Assembly: GCA_034440635.1 (NCBI GenBank)
Contig: JAOTON010002268.1
Span: 2,243,501 to 2,307,500 of the forward strand
Reading direction: 5' to 3'
DNA length: 64,000 nucleotides
Source: Lepas anatifera
Lineage: Eukaryota; Arthropoda; Thecostraca; Lepadidae
Shown here in pieces: positions 10,921-22,904 of this stretch. Below the pieces are notes generated by a model, which was given only the letters and a program-made list of their open reading frames with translations, was not told where the DNA came from and made no database searches. The position numbers and the translations under genes were made by a program. Every line of letters begins with the position of its first letter. Within the stretch, counting starts at the first letter, position 1.

Positions 10921-11657
10921 TGACCTGGACCCTGCCGGCGGTGCTGTTTTTCCTCCTGTCGCCGTTTCAATGTGAATATCTACATCCAACTAACCGTCCC
11001 GATGATAATGCTCGGAGTAGCTGTTCCTATGTCAATTCTGCATAATTACCGACAAACAGAAAGTAGATACCTTTGCGTAAAGCGAAAGTTATAAGTTATT
11101 GAGATGATGTTCGCGCTCTTCTACTCACGCCTGACAGTGGCGGCCCGTGTCGCTGCCCGCTGGAGCCCGCGACAGCCTCTTACACAGACCGGGCTCGTCA
11201 GTGCAGGCGGCGGGCAGAAGGGTGACAATTTTCGTGGTTTGGTCAGCTGATAGCGATCGATGGGAACAATGGCCCAGACAGCATCTCTAACGCTTGCTTC
11301 CTGGAAAACGTCCCCAGACGGCATGGCGGCAACGCCAGGGGGCTCGACAACATCAGCAGGGGCTAATGGGGCGAGAGGGGTGGTCTCAGGCCGCCCTCCT
11401 TATGTCATGGTCACCGAGGGGAGATTTCCACGTCAAACTTGACATTGTGCCAGGTTCACAGCTGGATGGCAAAGGAATCATTTGCCGTGTAAGAGGGTAG
11501 TGAGCGGATGGGGATGTAAAAAGATACGTTGGTAGTAATGGAGCAATTAGTGGTCACAGCCTTTGAGTTCCTTGGATTTTGCTGTACATTTTCATTGAAT
11601 ACTCCTGTGATCTAAAAAAATTGAATAGCAAAAAACATGCACACGTTCTCTCCATAC
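10921..11657. other. Gene-free stretch with a GC-rich island
   Basis: A GC-rich patch lies at about 11115-11420. On the minus strand it ends in a donor-like GTCAGGC then gtgagt near 11127, but I could not settle an acceptor or a convincing reading frame. A first exon or a CpG island is possible. Nothing else is recognisable. Confidence 0.3.
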
Positions 11658-11669
11658 ATGCCTAACAGT

Positions 11670-13310
11670 GGCGCAGCCACGGGGGCACAGGGGCACGTGC
11701 CCCCCCATCGGTGCCGGGGTGCCCTTTTGATTGCCAGGTTGTGTGCCCTTTTTGGCCGTGCCGCTCGAAATTTAGTGCCCTACGTCGTTGAGCCTAGATG
11801 GAACTAGACTACATTTAGCGATTTGAACTATTGTTTGACAATTAAGTGCCTTTTTGGTCAGTTAGGGCATTCTGTCGCCTTTCCAAGCACCCAGGAAGAG
11901 TATAGGCACGTAATCCGTTTCCAAATAATGCCTCATCGTCGCCAATAATCGTATGGGCAGAGCTAAACTGGTGCCCCTTGAGCTCATCTGGTGCCCCTGA
12001 GCGCTGGTCTTGAACCCTGGAACTGATCATGTGCCTTCTGGAGCTGATCTGATGCCCTCGTAGTCAATCTGGTGCCCCCCCCTGAGAAAATAATTGTGCC
12101 TTCTGAATCTATATAATGCTCTCTGAGTTAGTCTGATGCCTCCGAGCTTGCCTGGTGCCCTATTAGCTGTTTTAGTGCCCCTTGAGCTGATCCGGGCCCC
12201 TGAACTTATCTAATGCCTCCCGTAGTTTATCTACTGTCCAGGGCCGCAGCCAGGGGTCACAGGGGGCACGTGCCCCATCGGTGCTGGGTGCCCTTTTGAT
12301 TGCCAGGTGGTGTACCCCCTTTGGGCCGTGCCGCTCGAAATTTAGTGCCCTACGCCGTTGAACCTAGATGGAACTAGGCCACATTTAGCGATTTCAACTA
12401 TTGTTTAACAATTAAGTGCCTTTTTGGTCAGCTAAAGCATTCTGTCGCCTTTCCAAGCACCCGGGAAGAGTATAGGCACGTAATCCGTTTCCAGATAATG
12501 CCTCATCGTCGCCAATAATCGTACGGGTGGAGCTCATCTGGTGCCCCCTGGAGATGATCATGTGCCTTCTGAGCTGATCTGATGCCCTCGTAGTCAATCT
12601 GGTGCCCCCCCTCCCCTGAATAAATAATTGTGCCTTCTGAACCTGTAATGCTCTCTAAGTTAGTCTGATGCCTCCGAGCTTGCCTGCTGCCCGATTAGCT
12701 GTTTTATTGCCCCTTGAGCTGATCCGGGCCCCCTGAACTTATTTAATGCCTCCCGGAGTTGATCTACTGTCCAGGGGTGCAGCCAGGAAGGCACAGGGGG
12801 CACGTGCCCCCATCACTGCCAGGGTGCCCTTTTGATTGCCAGGTGGTGTACCCAATTTGGGCCGTGCCGCTCGAAATTTAGAGCCCTAGCCGTTGAACCT
12901 AGATTTAACTGGACTGCATGTAGCGATTGAAACTATTTTTGGCCAACTTTATACCTTTCTCGGTCAGCTAGGGCATTTTGTCGCCTTTCCAAGCACCCGG
13001 GAAGAGTATGGGCACCTAGTATGTGTCTACCTATTGCATCATCGTCGCCAATAATCGTACGGGTGAAGCCAATCTGGTGCTCCTTGAGCTCATCTCGTGG
13101 CCCCTTGAGCTGATTACTTGCCCTCTAAGCTGATCTGGTGCCCCTGAGTCAATCGAGTGCCCCACTGAGCAAATAAGTGTGCCTCCTGAACCTATATAAT
13201 GCTCTCTGAGTTAGTCTAATGCTTCCGAGCTTGTTTGGTGCCCTGATAGCTGATTTAGTGCCCCTTGAGCTGATTCGGGCCCCTGAGCTGATATCATGCC
13301 TCCCCAAGTT
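11670..13310 (+). repeat. Three tandem ~535-570-bp units inside the hAT element
   Basis: Near-identical blocks start at about 11670, 12243 and 12777. Each opens with GCAGCCA...GGGGGCACGTGCCCC, which is the element's own terminal region. Each continues through CTTTTGATTGCCAGG, CCGTGCCGCTCGAAATTTA and the string of GAGCT-type short repeats. The later units are somewhat more diverged. The tandem reuse of a transposon end suggests amplification by unequal exchange or slippage after, or as part of, the element's formation. Confidence 0.75.
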
Positions 13311-14720
13311 TATTCTGTATCCTAAGTCAATATGGTGCCTCTTCAGCTGATTAGGTGCCCCCTCAACTGATTATTGATGTCTCCTTAGATGGTCTGGTCC
13401 CCCCCTGAGCTGGTTTGGTGGGTCCTGAGTCCACCTTGTGTCCCCTGAGCTGTTATGTTGCTCCCTGAGCTGATTTAGGCTCCTGCCATAGTCTGGGGGC
13501 TGGGAGCTGATCTGGACCCCGAGCGGATCGATCTGGTGCCACCTGAGCCGCACTAATGCCCCTTAGTCGATCTGGTGCCTCCTGAGCCCATATGATGCCC
13601 CCCTGAGAAATCTGGTGCCCTTTCAGCTGATCTGGGCCTCCTTACGTGATTTCATGAGCAGATCTAAAGCCCTGAGCTGAGCTGGGCCCACAGAGGCTGA
13701 TGAGGGCCCCTGAGATGGTATGGGCTTATGAGCTGATTAAGTGCCTCCTGACTTGATCTGGTATTCCCAAGCTGGTCGGGGACCACTGATCTGATTGTTT
13801 GTCGCCGGAGCTGATCTGGTGCCCTATGGGCATCTGTTGTCCCCTGAGCAGCTCTGGGGCTTTTGAACTGATTGGGCCCGGAGCTGGTGAGGGATCCCTG
13901 AGCTGATTTAGTGCCCCTGACTTGAACATGCCCCCTGTGCTGATCGATCTGGTGCACCTTGAGCAGATATACTGCCTCCTGAACTTAACTAATGCCCCTG
14001 AGTCGATCTGGAGCCTGCTGAGTCACCAGTGTGTCTCCTGGGCCCATCTTATTCCCTCTGAGCTAGTCTGGTGCCCCATGGATAATATTATGCCCTTTAA
14101 GCTGACCCGGGCCTCCTAGGTTAATTACGTGATTTCCTGAGCAGCTCCCAGGCCTTGAGCTGAGCTGGGCCCACAGGGGTTGGTGAGGGTCCCTGAAATG
14201 GTATGGGGCTCCTGAGCTGATTAAGTGCCTCCTGACTTGATCTGGTATTCCCGAACTGATCTGGGCCCCGAGCTGGTCGGGGACCACTGATTTGATTGTT
14301 TGTCGCCTAGGCTGATCTGGTGCCCTATGGGCCGATCTGGTGTCCCCTGAGCAGCTCTGGGGCTTTTGAACTGCTTGGGCCCCGAGCTGGTGAGGGATTC
14401 CTGAGCTGAATTAGTGCCCCTGACTTGATCTTGCCCCGTGACCTGACTTGAGGCCCCTGAACTGATCTGGGGCCCCAAGAGCTGATCTGGGGCCCAAGAG
14501 CGGATCTAGGTTTTGAGGGTACCCTGAGCTGGTCCGTGCGCTGAGCTTGTGAGAGCCCCTTAAGTTGGCTTGAGGCCCCTGAAGTGATCTGGCGCCTTAA
14601 ACTGTTCTGGGGCTTCTTGAACTGGTTTAAGGCCCCATGAGTCCATCTGTGGCCCATTGAGCTAGTCTGATGACCTCATCTCTGGGACCAATGAGCTAGT
14701 CTAGTCCCTGGGTGAAGCAT
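13310..14720 (+). repeat. Degenerate ~20-bp minisatellite, GAGCTGATCTGGTGCCCC type
   Basis: Short imperfect units of 18-24 bp repeat throughout, mostly variants of GAGCTGATCTGGTGCCCC(TT). Higher-order duplication is also visible: the block at about 13735-13925 recurs at about 14217-14420 with the same internal order (GTGCCTCCTGACTTGATC, GGGGACCACTGAT, TTGTTTGTCGCC). The long open frames crossing it on the minus strand are by-products of the repetition. Confidence 0.75.
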
Positions 14721-15797
14721 GAGCTGCTCTGTGGCCCTGATCTACATCAGGGACCCCTGAGATGATCTTGAATAGATAGATAATAAGAACACAAGGCCAA
14801 CTCCCATTATCTTGGGGCGGGGTCACTGAGCTAGTCTATTCCCTGGAGGCGCATCTGGGGGATGGGGGAAGTTGCTCTGGAGGCCTCTGATCCACACTTG
14901 GGGGCCCCAGAGCTGGTCTTGAATAGATTGGGAATAAGAACCCAATGGAAACTCCCCTTGTAAAACGGAGCTAACGGGGAATGAGGAATCTCTAAAACGG
15001 CTTGTGATACCTAGGCACCCCTGGTTATATAAATTGCTTATTATACTGGTGGATTCTGGGAAGGGATGATAAAAGGCATGTGCCCCTGAGCTCAGAGCAC
15101 AGTCCCCTAAACCAGGATTTCTACTAATTAATTCAAATGAAGAAATAGTTTTCACAATTTTCAGCCCTGTCACACTATCCCCATCCAAACCACCGGCCTG
15201 TTCACGTTTTAGTTACTCTTTATTTTATTTACTGGGACCGAGCCTTGAGAATATGGAACTTAATAAACGCGTTCAAAATGTATCTCCCAAATTTTTCCGG
15301 CAGCAAAAATGTGTTCTTCCAAAGACACTATACTACTCCTCGTCCCACGGCGATTGTGGGAGGCAAGGAACTTAATCCGCATTCAGCTAGGGCTCACTCG
15401 TCACGACAAAACCAGTGGGCATAACAGAAAATTTTCGACTCCAATATGCCTTAACCTGCACATTGTAACAGATATCACATGCTCCGCTGATTTCTCTGAT
15501 GTTAAGTACTTGCATGAGTTGGCTGCCCTTAAATCTATCCAAAAAAGTAGTGTTTTGGCTACTTCCATGACATTTTGGTGATATTTCGTTCCTTTTTTCG
15601 GTTTTAATCGAGTTTTCCTTCTCCGTCAATGATTTCTTTGCATTTTTATTGAACCAAAGATGCCCAAAAAATTATATAAACAAAGATATATTAAGTTTTT
15701 TAGGTTACGTTAAAAAGTGCCCTTTTTTCCCCGGGGTGCCCCTCAAAGTTGGTGTGCCCCCCCATACGAAAGCTCTGGCTGCGCCCCTGATGCCTAA

Positions 15798-16806
15798 ATT
15801 ATGACGTTTCCTTTTATTTAGCTATTTCTGACACCACGTCACATCCGACATCTGAAAACTCTGTGTCAGAATTCCCCGAAAACATCCCTTTCCTATGGAT
15901 GCCATACTCATTCATCTACAGCCAGGTGGAGCGCATGATGTCAGTACGGTTAGGTTTAGCGAATCGAGGAGAGATGTTTCCGTCAGTATTCAAGACGAGA
16001 CTAAACACGAAAAAATCTAAGCCTGGGTTTAAAATTATCTTGAAAAAAGACTTTTCCTTAGTAGATATTAAGGCCAATCAACCTTTGGAAACATACTGAG
16101 GGATGTATTATATCTAAGTTCTGAGAGTTCAGTTGAGTCCTATGTAAAATTTTCCACGGGACGCTTCATATAGCTTGCTGAGCTGATGTTGGATGTAAGT
16201 TGTCGACTCCTTAACTTTTCAACCTGTCTACATGTTAACACACGTGAGAGTACCTCTATGTGGTTAGGTTTAAGTATACACACGTGTGCGCTTGGGTACG
16301 TGATTTCTGAACTTGTTTCTGTATATGTGGTTGTTTGAGAATGTATGTTTCTGGTGCATGTGTACGTACGTGTGTGATGCGGGATACCCCCTGTGTCACG
16401 GTGATTTGTCCTGCGTTTTTCAGGCTTAGCGCAGGCATGTGGACCACACATGTGTGTGTTCCATCCTACCTCTTTGGAACTTTTTTCTAGTCTATGTAAC
16501 CTGTCCCATGTTTTTGTCTTGTCTTCCCTTAGATATTGCCTCAAGACTGTGCACTCTGCAATTCATTATGCTCTCCACCTCGATATCTTGTCCATGGGCG
16601 TAATCTATGTAGCTAGGAGCGGATACAAGGCAACTGCCCCTACCAGTTCCTGGACACCTGTAAATTTCGTTCAAAACTGATCATTCGCCCTTTTCCATAA
16701 GCGCAGCTTCTTGATTTCTATCTCTTTTTTCTTTTTATCGAAAATCTTGACCTTTTCTTGGGTTGGCCTGACGTCATCGCAGCCGTTGGATTTAAAAAAC
16801 AAATTC
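15798..16806. other. No gene seen
   Basis: Sequence right of the hAT element. It contains alternating GT-rich tracts around 16270-16380 and no supported gene. Confidence 0.45.
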
Positions 16807-16976
16807 GAGAAATTGATAGCCTTAGCCGGGGATACGTCATTTAAACCGATATGAGGTGTATTGGTAAATTCGTCTAGAAATGTTGACTTTGGGAGCAATT
16901 TTAAGGCATTTTCAGGCCGAATTCGCAAAAGTGAGACAAAAGACTTTTGAAACAACTTTTTGTGACCTTTTGATCT
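16807..16976. repeat. Dispersed repeat fragment related to the 18.3-19.0 kb TTAA element
   Basis: About 170 bp, recognisably the same as 18849-19016 and in the same orientation. Shared segments include TCTAGAAATGTTGACTTTG, GAGCAATTTTAA and TGTGACCTTTTGATCT. Similarity ends abruptly on both sides, so this is a fragment without preserved termini. Both copies happen to be open on the minus strand, but the differences between them do not look like selection on a protein. Confidence 0.6.
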
Positions 16977-18106
16977 AAAAAACACACACACACACTCAAA
17001 ACCGCTCAGGAGAACTTTGCCACAAACTTCTCCCATTAGAAGCCAGTGGTGTCTCCCTGTTCTATCCCAATACCTCATTGAGTTCTTCGCATTTTGGCGG
17101 GAAAGTGTAAGAAGCCCCACGTATCTTTCGGATGAGAACCCATTGGGACCGTTCTCATGCAAGAGAACAGGTGAGCACCGGCACTCAAATACATCGATTT
17201 TAGTTTCTTCGTAAAGAACGCAAAGAAGGGATAGAGTTCTCGAACTACTTCTCGGGAATGGTCTCAGCTGATTGTGCGCATGCGTGACGCTGCTGGGCTG
17301 CATCGCCATGGCAACACAACGACGCAACAGCGGATGGTTCATTTGCAGTGGGAAGCTTCGGGAGTTGAGAAGTGGAGCATCTGGCGCCTGTTTTGGTAAG
17401 GTAAGTGTGACGGCACTTTGTTAATTGGTAACAACTGTCGTGTATGGTAACTAAATGTGGCTACTGGCCTATGGAAAATTTGCATCTTTGTACAAAACTG
17501 TGGTACCACCGACCCTTTGTGGCAGACCTGGCAAAACGTTTGTATGGGGCCAGCCCTGGAAAAAAAATTAAAAAACGTAGTGTTTCTGAACAACAAAAAA
17601 CAAAACGCTTTGCGCTTTGAAGAAGGGTCACGGGATCCACTGGCGATGTGCAGTTAGGTTGACTTTACCGTCTTCCTGTGAGAGACGGGGTTTGGGAAGG
17701 AGGGGGGAGGGCTGGTTTTGTCCATCCGTCCATAGGCAGATCTTGAATTGCCGATCAGGGGAGAGACACATGTTCAGGGCGTCATCCAGACCTGGGGGAC
17801 GCCAATACCAGGGGCGACACAAATTTATCCGTTGGGCGCAAATCCGATCGCGATAGCGCTTATTCTTGCTTCCCGGGAAGGAAGCGATATTTATGGGGGG
17901 CCCCCATTGACCTTTCAGAAAGTGTCATTGATCTCTCAGGGGGCATCGATAGTCGGTTGGGCGAAGTGGTGGCATATGTCTTTAAAAGGTCTCTTTGTCC
18001 CATAGATCGGTCTATGCATCCCTCATATTTCTCTGATATGTCTTTAAAATAAAGCTCGTAAAATATAGCTTATGAACCGGCATCTTAATGCTCAAATAGA
18101 ACAGAC
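16977..18106. other. No gene seen
   Basis: Contains a short CA run near 16981-16995 and otherwise unassigned sequence. A long minus-strand frame crossing 16671-17342 is judged fortuitous. Confidence 0.4.
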
Positions 18107-18254
18107 CAGTGGCGGATCCAAAAGGTCTCAACACCCCCCCTTAGAAATGTCCGAGCCCCAATAGTAAATGCATAGCTGGATGCTGTCCGAGGTGCTGGCG
18201 GGGCAGGCTCCCAGCCCCCACCCCCCCTCTCAAATGAAGTCTTGGATCTGCCAC
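18107..18254. mobile_element. Possible short hAT-like MITE
   Basis: The stretch starts CAGTGGCGGATCCA and ends TGGATCTGCCAC, imperfect inverted complements enclosing about 120 bp of C-rich filler. Similar GTGGCGGATCC-type ends are found at 41939-42356 and 27261-27682. No target duplication is visible, so this is tentative. Confidence 0.35.
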
Positions 18255-18255
18255 A

Positions 18256-19048
18256 TTAAAGGGAGATACGCGAAAAATTATTGTTGTGGTTTCTTGCTAT
18301 TTGAAAAATCCTGATAACGAAACCATCAATTATTTTTGTACCTTCGGTAAAATTTTGGGAGGCCACTCACTTATTATCGAAATAGGTTAACAGTTTCGAT
18401 AAAATGCCCATCACTTACCCATGCCCATACTCATCACTTACTTTTTGAAAACTATTTAAAGTTGAAAAGTAATATTTTTTATTATACAAATGTCTGTTCT
18501 CCTGTATTTATATTTGAATTAATTTTAAAAAGCTTTTAAAAACTACAAAATGAATTAGTTTTCCCTAGAAACGGAAAAAACATAATTACTCAAGTTTTCA
18601 GCGGTTTCGTACCTCGGGTCTTGATTAATTTTCTGCATCAGCCCCAGGATGACAAACTTTTGCGTCAGATAGGTCACGTGACCCCGTTTTGAGAATTTCT
18701 AGGCTTCTGATTGGTTAATTGTGATTTCTTTTAAGCCCTATATTTCTGTTTCAAAAGAGTTTTGGAATGTTGTTTTTCTAAAGTAATTTTTTCTGTAGTA
18801 GTCCAAGGTTCTACATCACTGTTTAGGATAGATATGACCCAATTCTTAGAGAAATTGGTAGCCTTAGCTGTGTGTACGTCATATACATCGACATGAGGTG
18901 TACCGATAAAGTCGTCTAGAAATGTTGACTTTGAGAGCAATTTTAAAGCATTTGCAGGCGGAATTCGAAAACATGAGAATAGGAATTCTGAAATAACTTT
19001 TGTGACCTTTTGATCTAGCCAATAAATTTTTCGCGTATTTCCCTTTAA
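18256..19048. mobile_element. TTAA-flanked MITE with AGGGAGATACGCG ends
   Basis: TTAA at 18256-18259 and 19045-19048 bracket inverted ends: AGGGAGATACGCGAAAAATT on the left and its complement, with one mismatch, on the right. The 793-bp interior is AT-rich and has no transposase. The right half matches a fragment at 16807-16976. The TTAA sites and clean inverted ends suggest a piggyBac-type non-autonomous element unrelated in sequence to families A-C. It lacks their AGGTCA arrays. Confidence 0.7.
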
Positions 19049-20645
19049 CTCAAACGTTTGGGTGTTTTTGGTCCATTTTTCGCGTGTTTTGAGCAGACTC
19101 ATTTCCTTTTTCAGAGGCAGAACAAGTGGCGGCCATCAAAAGCCTGCTCGGGACTGCTGGGTTGGTGGTTCGTCAAAGCTAAAAATCGAGGAGGTCAGCC
19201 TAGTCCTCAGAGATCAGCAGCTTTTAGAGGAGATGCTGGACGTGAGTGGGCCTCACGCAAAGCCCTGTGCGTTTGTGAACAGATATCTTCTTTATCTGCA
19301 GACATAAGGGCCTGATCATTAGTTATGCTCCCTTTATAGGGGCGTTCGACCTCCCTACTGACGTCATGTGCCTTCACTGTTTGCAGGCCACATCATAACA
19401 ATTTTGATCCGTTTGTGTTACAATATAAAGAAAACGCATTGTGTTGTTTTGTCGCCAAGTGAATCTTTAAGAGTCTATAAATATTTGATTGAACACCAGT
19501 GCATTGTATTAACTTTGGCGTGATTTTCCATGCCTCACCACACCAGTTTCACTTCTTTGGCATCCCATTCTTTTGGAGAAGTCACGGTTACGTATGCCCA
19601 TTTTCAGCTGCAGTTCTGTGTGAATTATCCGCTTTTTCTAAGTGCTTAACAATTTGGCTGAGACTCAAACACGAGGTCATGTTTCTGATTAGCTCCACCA
19701 CAACAGTGGAGCTTATAAAAAATGTGACTTGGCATCCGGCCTTAGACCTAATTGCTAAGTGCTACGAATAAGCGGATAATTTACGTGAAGCTAGCGGCAT
19801 TCCTCCTTTAAGCACCATATGAAAGAATTTTAGCACGTCTTCAAGAAGAAAGGTAGTCGTTCTCAGAGTAGACGCAGCGTTAAAATTTCGAGAATCTATT
19901 ACTTCTTGAAAGATGGATACGGCGTCTTCTAGAAAACTCTAAAAACCGGAAAGGGTACTCACAGAACATTCTTAAGACAGCTGAGAACTGTTTGAGTTCT
20001 CCTGAAAGAAATGAAATAAGTTTCACCGAAGAACATAAAGAAGCGCATCACGTCTCGATATGAGAACCCCTATCAGTCTCGTTGAGAACCCTGACAGGTC
20101 TTAAAATTTGCTGTCCGATTATTTATATGGTGCAAGTTAAGTGCAAGAACTCTACGGGTTCTCCACCGGTTTTCAGTGAGCTTTGTGAGCCTGACACAGA
20201 GATTGCAGAAGAAATACACAAGACAATGAGCAAGGGAATGGCTATCACCCAATCCTTTGTTTGAACAAAACAAAGGTAAGTGTTGCAAGAATGAAACTTA
20301 TTCATCGAGAACATAATAGAGAGCAACACAAAAAGCTGCCACTACAATGAGGAAATGAGATCATCCATTTTTTACTTTCCTTCTCTTAAAAAAATCTTTC
20401 TCGATAATTCATATGTTCACAAAGTGTATAAGCACAATGTAGAGGGGACTGTGACGGTCGTTTACTAGGATATATCCGACAGGTGGCTCTAGTGGCTTAT
20501 GCAGATGGCATATCACAGTGTCTTTTCTATAGTGTCTTTATAAGTGTCTTTTCCGCTTTTGAAAGGGTCCCATATCTTCGTTTCGCCACTGGGGCATCAT
20601 CCCACAGCGAATGTACGTGCTCGCTGGCACGGCCACCGCACTCAC
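19049..20645. other. No gene seen
   Basis: Mostly AT-rich intergenic sequence with no protein-like splice-flanked segment and no clear repeat. Confidence 0.45.
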
Positions 20646-20753
20646 CGCGCAGGCACCGGCGCCAGGTGCCGGGGCCGCCTGTCTGAGGCTGTACCCGAGA
20701 CACGGGGGAGCGGCAGCGCGCCGCGCGTGGCGGCTGCAGTGGTCGGGATGACA
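20646..20753 (-). CDS. Candidate short internal exon, Cys-containing, unrecognised
   Basis: On the minus strand a good acceptor (ctttaaacaaaccttgcag) is followed by 108 bp and a strong donor (CTGCGCG then gtgagt). The block is GC-rich, unlike its AT-rich flanks. If read in phase 0 the exon encodes 36 residues starting CHPDHCSRHARRAA and containing four cysteines. A second frame is also open, so the phase is not certain. I recognise no family. The splice signals are the main support, and neighbouring exons were not found. Confidence 0.33.
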
Positions 20754-20837
20754 CTGCAAGGTTTGTTTAAAGAACTAACTTAGGCACACTTGATAGTAAT
20801 TCATTTATGAAACATAAAAGAACAGAGTGAAAAATGA

Positions 20838-21688
20838 TTAACACGCGCATTGACGGGTGCGGCGGGTACCCGCTCCCCCCTCGGGTTTTTCGGAAATAGC
20901 ATAAAAACGGCGGCGCGTAGCTCCCACTGTACTTGGCATACCTTTTTCCTCATCATTTTTACAACTTCTGTGAAAACTTTAAGGTTAGGTCATCTCAGGT
21001 CAGGTCACCAGTACAGGTCAAGTGACCTGACCTCAAAAAAGTTTAAGATAGCATAAGTCGGAGCAGGGTGAACTTATCCGATTGAAACTCATATCACATA
21101 ATGGCTCCACCGAGTTCTCTAAAATATGTTCCGGTATTTTTGATATTGATGACGTAAGGTCAGGTACGAGGCATGACCTCTCCATTGAAAATATATGGGA
21201 AAATGGTTTTTACTGAATAACTCAGTAACAGATGGTGATAGGGCGTTTATTTTAGCTGCATTAGACTTGCCTTGGCTTTGCAGTTCTAATGATAAGCATT
21301 TTATATAATTTGAACCTGAAATGACCTCAGGTCAGGTCAAATCCTTGATTTGACCTAACAAGGTCAAATTATATATCATTCGATTCGGCTTGCTACGAGA
21401 ATTCATACAGTTCAAGTCGTTTTGCTCTATCTTTACTTGTTCAGATGCAATGACGCGAAAAACGTAATTTACATGTTATCCCTATGACGGCATGTTTTGA
21501 CCTCTCGTGACCTTAAATGTGACCTGACAAAAATGGTTCAAATGTTTTTGATGGAGAAGTGGATGGGCAGCCCAACACCGTTTATCGTTTTTCGCTACCT
21601 ACCGTGGTTCTCGAGATCTTAGGGGGGCGGGTACCCGCCCCCCCGTCAATGCGAAGGTGGCTCAGACCCCCGTCAATGCGCGTGTTAA
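20838..21688 (+). mobile_element. TTAA non-autonomous DNA element, family C, copy 1 (intact ends)
   Basis: TTAA at 20838-20841 and 21685-21688 enclose 851 bp. The left end is CACGCGCATTGACGGG. The right end has the complementary motif CCCGTCAATGCG twice (21642-21653 and 21669-21680, 27 bp apart). A perfect 22-bp palindrome with core GGGTACCC lies at 21622-21643, and a shorter version (GCGGGTACCCGC) lies near the left end. The interior has many AGGTCA/TGACCT hexamers, including AGGTCAAGTGACCT at about 21015-21030. It is non-coding. This is the best-preserved reference copy of family C. Confidence 0.85.
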
Positions 21689-21870
21689 GGTTTCTTTTGA
21701 GACCCTGTAAGGCACCTACGACCGCCTACAATTGAAGTTCTCTATCAGTAAACGAGAGGAGGTTTTTCAGCCATGCCAGCAGGGCGCGTAATTCCCGGGG
21801 TGCCGGCAGAGCAAGGGTTCAGACAAGTACATGCCTTAGGATATTAGAACCACAGGCATAATTGAATCCT

Positions 21871-22904
21871 TTAACCCTCGCCCCACCGGGGGGCCATCGA
21901 TGCCCCCTAAGGTTTTTCCGGGATAGCAGAAAAACAAAGAGGCGCAGAACCGCGGTTGAGGGCTCTACCTCTCACTGCATCATTTTCCCACTATCCCTGA
22001 AATTTTTTTACCCCGGGTCACCCAAGGTCAGGTCACCAGACGAGGTCAACCAAGGTCACATCACTTCAACTTTTGAGCTCTGTACGAGCTATATTTCAAA
22101 GTCGATCGATTTGACGTTTCCTACACTTTATGGCCCCCGCAGGTTCTACAAGGTGTATATCCGGGATTTTTCGATTTCGTGCCCTGAGGTCAGGTCACGA
22201 GGTGACCTCTCCCATTGAAAAAGCATGGGAAAAAGCTGTCTTATGATCTAAAAGTCACAAAAGCAATTGAAAATGCTCAGCTTGATCAGAAAAGCGTCCT
22301 TGGACACCCTTTACAGATTCCAGGGGCTATATTTTCCCTTTGACCTCTCCAAGGTCATCCAAGGTCACCAGGGGTCAAAAACAGTATTTTGACAATAACT
22401 TTTGACCTAATTAAGCTAGAGAGCTGAAACAAACACCATCGTGTTTGTCTCTGTCACTGGCTTTCATTTGATATACGCAGCAAGGTTACTTTCTGACCTT
22501 TCGTGACCTCAGGTCATCTTAGGTCACGAGGTGACCTCTGGAGGTCAAACCACTGGCGGGAGGTCTTTACATTTCACATGGCGGAAAAAGGATTGACAAT
22601 TTCCTATCAAATTTACTTTACTAGACCTCAATAGCTCTAATGGCATAAGAGTTATGCTCAGTTTGCTTAAGCATTGCATATTTGAGTGAATATAGCCGAT
22701 TTTGACCTAATTTGACCTCTGGAGGTCAAACCATTGACCTGAGCACTAAAACATGTGAAGTAATTTCCTACTGAATTCACGCGAGGCTTCTATTGCACTT
22801 TGCAGATTTGCGCTAACGCCCATATTTTCGGAGTTAGAGGGGAGCCATCGATGGCCCCCGGTGGGGCGAAGGTGGCGCTGGACCCCCGGTGGGGCGTGGG
22901 TTAA
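21871..22904 (-). mobile_element. TTAA element, family A, copy 2 (inverted, full length)
   Basis: TTAA at 21871-21874 and 22901-22904. Here the single-motif end is on the left and the double-motif end on the right (CCCCGGTGGGGCG near 22857-22868 and again near 22885-22897), so it is the inverse of the copy at 7410. The length of 1,034 bp is within 2 bp of copy 1, and the interior matches throughout on the opposite strand, including the palindromes with core GGCCATCGATGGCC at the right end. High similarity over full length suggests relatively recent movement of the family. Confidence 0.85.

Larger units (their letters stand above)
11658..15797. mobile_element. 4.1-kb hAT-type non-autonomous element filled with tandem repeats
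   Basis: The element spans 11666-15789 and is flanked by a perfect 8-bp duplication ATGCCTAA (11658-11665 and 15790-15797). It starts CAGTGGCGCAGCCA and ends TGGCTGCGCCCCTG, which are near-perfect inverted complements. An 8-bp duplication plus CAG...CTG ends is diagnostic of the hAT superfamily. No transposase fragment is visible. The interior is three long repeats that each begin with a copy of the terminal sequence (about 11670, 12243, 12777), followed by a degenerate array of a roughly 20-bp unit with core GAGCTGATCTGGTGCCCC to about 14700, then a non-repetitive part. Confidence 0.82.

Noticed and set aside
11121..11324. GC-rich minus-strand frame with a donor-like end
   Set aside because: No credible acceptor or start, and two frames compete. 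Noted as a GC island only.
13664..14657. Overlapping minus-strand frames of 67-110 residues
   Set aside because: Shadows of the minisatellite inside the hAT element. No transposase motifs.
16671..17342. A 223-residue minus-strand open frame
   Set aside because: It crosses a dispersed repeat fragment and non-repetitive flanks. No family resemblance, and the homologous repeat at 18.9 kb reads differently outside the shared block.
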